Of a stretch of DNA of 64,000 nt, positions 62,568-64,000 are shown one piece after another. Each line of letters begins with the position of its first letter. Position 1 is the first letter of the stretch. The notes beneath the pieces are model-generated. The model ran no database searches. It was given only the letters and a program-made list of their open reading frames with translations, and had not been told where the DNA came from. The stretch lies in the NCBI RefSeq assembly GCF_015910445.1, contig NZ_CP048882.1, forward strand, positions 6,693,501 to 6,757,500, in the 5' to 3' direction. Position numbers and translations under genes: made by a program. Source of the DNA: Streptomyces bathyalis (GTDB lineage: Bacteria; Actinomycetota; Actinomycetes; Streptomycetales; Streptomycetaceae).

Positions 62568-64000
62568 TGGAGTCGGCTGAAATCCGCCGCCGCTGGCTGC
62601 GCTTCTTCGAGGAGCGGGGGCACACCGTCGTGCCGTCGGCGTCGCTGATCGCGGACGACCCGACGCTGCTGCTCGTCCCGGCGGGCATGGTCCCCTTCAA
62701 GCCCTACTTCCTCGGCGAGGTCAAGGCGCCGTACAAGCGCGCCACCAGCGTGCAGAAGTGCGTGCGCACACCGGACATCGAAGAGGTCGGCAAGACGACG
62801 CGCCACGGCACGTTCTTCCAGATGTGCGGCAACTTCTCCTTCGGCGACTACTTCAAGGAAGGCGCCGCCGTCTACGGCTGGGAACTGATGACGACCCCGC
62901 AGGACAAGGGCGGTTACGGTCTGGACCCCGAGCGCCTGTGGATCACTGTCTTCGAGGAGGACGACGAGGCGGAGCGCATCTGGCGCGACGTCGTCGGCGT
63001 CCCCGCCGAGCGCATCCAGCGGCTCGGCAAGGACGAGAACTACTGGGACATGGGCGTTCCCGGCCCCTGCGGCCCGTGCTCGGAGATCAGCTACGACCGG
63101 GGCCCGGAGTTCGGTCCCGAGGGCGGTCCCGCCGTCAACGACGAGCGCTACGTCGAACTGTGGAACCTGGTGTTCATGCAGTACGAGCGCGGTCCGGGGG
63201 AGGGCAAGGACTACCCGATCATCGGGGATCTGCCCAGCCAGAACATCGACACCGGCCTCGGCTTCGAGCGCCTGGCGATGATCCTTCAGGGCGTGCACAA
63301 CATGTACGAGATCGACACCTCGCGCATGGTGCTCGACAAGGCCACCGCACTGACCGGTGTGCGCTACGGCGCCGCCGAGCAGACCGATGTCTCCCTGCGC
63401 GTGGTCGCCGACCACATCCGTACCGCCGTCATGCTCATCGGCGACGGCGTCACACCGGGAAACGAGGGCCGCGGCTACGTACTTCGCCGCATCATGCGCC
63501 GCGCCATCCGCAACATGCGCATCCTCGGTGCGACGGATCCGACCGTCGCCGAGCTCACGGACACCGTCATCAAGGCCATGGCGCCGCAGTACCCGGAGCT
63601 GGAGACCGACCGCAAGCGCATCGAGACGGTCGCCCTCGCCGAAGAGGCCGCCTTCCTGAAGACCCTGCGTTCCGGGACCAACATCCTGGACACCGCCGTC
63701 AGCGAGACCCAGGCCTCCGGCAGCTCGGTCCTGCCCGGGGAGAAGGCGTTCCTGCTGCACGACACGTGGGGCTTCCCGATCGACCTCACGCTGGAGATGG
63801 CCGCCGAGCAGGGCCTCACGGTCGACGAGGCCGGCTTCCGCCGGCTGATGCAGGAGCAGCGCGACCGTGCCAAGGCCGACGCCAAGTCCAAGAAGCAGGG
63901 TCACGCCGACCTCTCCGCGTACCGCGAGATCGCCGACAGCAGCGGCGCCACGGACTTCACGGGCTACAAGCACACGGCGGGGGAGGCCTCGATCGTCGGG
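62567..64000 (+). CDS. alaS: Alanyl-tRNA synthetase, 5' part (cut by window end)
   Basis: First 478 residues, reading on past the window end without a stop. Class II catalytic domain: [51 protein letters not shown] (motif 2), [35 protein letters not shown] and [19 protein letters not shown]. The editing domain would follow. Start ATG 62567 overlaps the previous stop by one base. The sequence ends in the region linking the aminoacylation and editing domains. Confidence 0.97.
   Translation, partial: MESAEIRRRWLRFFEERGHTVVPSASLIADDPTLLLVPAGMVPFKPYFLGEVKAPYKRATSVQKCVRTPDIEEVGKTTRHGTFFQMCGNFSFGDYFKEGAAVYGWELMTTPQDKGGYGLDPERLWITVFEEDDEAERIWRDVVGVPAERIQRLGKDENYWDMGVPGPCGPCSEISYDRGPEFGPEGGPAVNDERYVELWNLVFMQYERGPGEGKDYPIIGDLPSQNIDTGLGFERLAMILQGVHNMYEIDTSRMVLDKATALTGVRYGAAEQTDVSLRVVADHIRTAVMLIGDGVTPGNEGRGYVLRRIMRRAIRNMRILGATDPTVAELTDTVIKAMAPQYPELETDRKRIETVALAEEAAFLKTLRSGTNILDTAVSETQASGSSVLPGEKAFLLHDTWGFPIDLTLEMAAEQGLTVDEAGFRRLMQEQRDRAKADAKSKKQGHADLSAYREIADSSGATDFTGYKHTAGEASIVG

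Overview
The window is high-GC actinobacterial DNA and almost certainly comes from Streptomyces or a close relative. GTG starts are frequent, and third codon positions are strongly GC-rich. There is a 137-residue SsgB-type sporulation protein, and the housekeeping order alaS / rpsD / hisS / relA-apt-secF-secD-yajC / ruvBAC-yebC / pdxT-pdxS / pimA-acyltransferase-pgsA / EF-G2 / HIT / thrS matches, in reverse, what I remember of the Streptomyces coelicolor SCO1501-SCO1555 neighbourhood. That synteny is from memory and was not computed here.

Layout. 1-2250: two overlapping small membrane protein genes with a (CCTG)n microsatellite behind their leaderless promoter, then a GNAT acetyltransferase. 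2400-9917: a cobalamin block with fused CbiE/CbiT, a BluB-CobT fusion carrying an ~845-residue disordered N-terminus, and CysG-type siroheme/precorrin-2 synthase. 9931-14717: SpoU rRNA methyltransferase, a membrane-anchored Ser/Thr kinase, a tiny membrane protein and an APH-fold phosphotransferase. 14757-17370: a zinc-ribbon protein, tRNA-Val(GAC), a DUF4331 protein, and a tRNA-Gly/Cys/Val operon with a clear promoter and terminator. 17587-25518: pabB-pabC, GNAT, a DsbA-fold oxidoreductase, small membrane proteins, a CGNR regulator, ssgB, a TIGR02611 membrane protein, two tRNA-Val(CAC) genes around an SRPBCC gene, and a DnaQ-like exonuclease that has lost catalytic residues. 25733-28360: thrS and a HIT hydrolase.

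28361-32108 looks accessory. It holds an APC permease, a GTGA-coupled Cys-rich miniprotein and a frameshifted two-RCK channel gene, bracketed by an imperfect 40-bp direct repeat, followed by a chloramphenicol-phosphotransferase-like gene. 32744-64000 is conserved core: a multi-TM protein, EF-G2, phosphatidylinositol mannoside synthesis (pgsA, acyltransferase, pimA), PLP synthase (pdxST), yebC-ruvCAB, the Sec accessory operon (yajC-secD-secF), apt-rel, a DUF349 protein, a membrane cyclophilin, an MBL hydrolase, hisS, VKOR, rarA, a DUF2470 haem/iron protein divergent from rpsD across an iron box, DUF948/DUF6167 proteins and the 5' part of alaS.

The most interesting items are the permease / Cys-rich miniprotein / broken channel cassette and its flanking repeats, the iron box placed between a haem-related gene and rpsD, the catalytically degenerate exonuclease, the giant disordered BluB-CobT, and a set of leaderless genes sharing a TANNNT element 6-7 nt before the start codon. 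No phage, transposase, CRISPR or biosynthetic cluster was seen.
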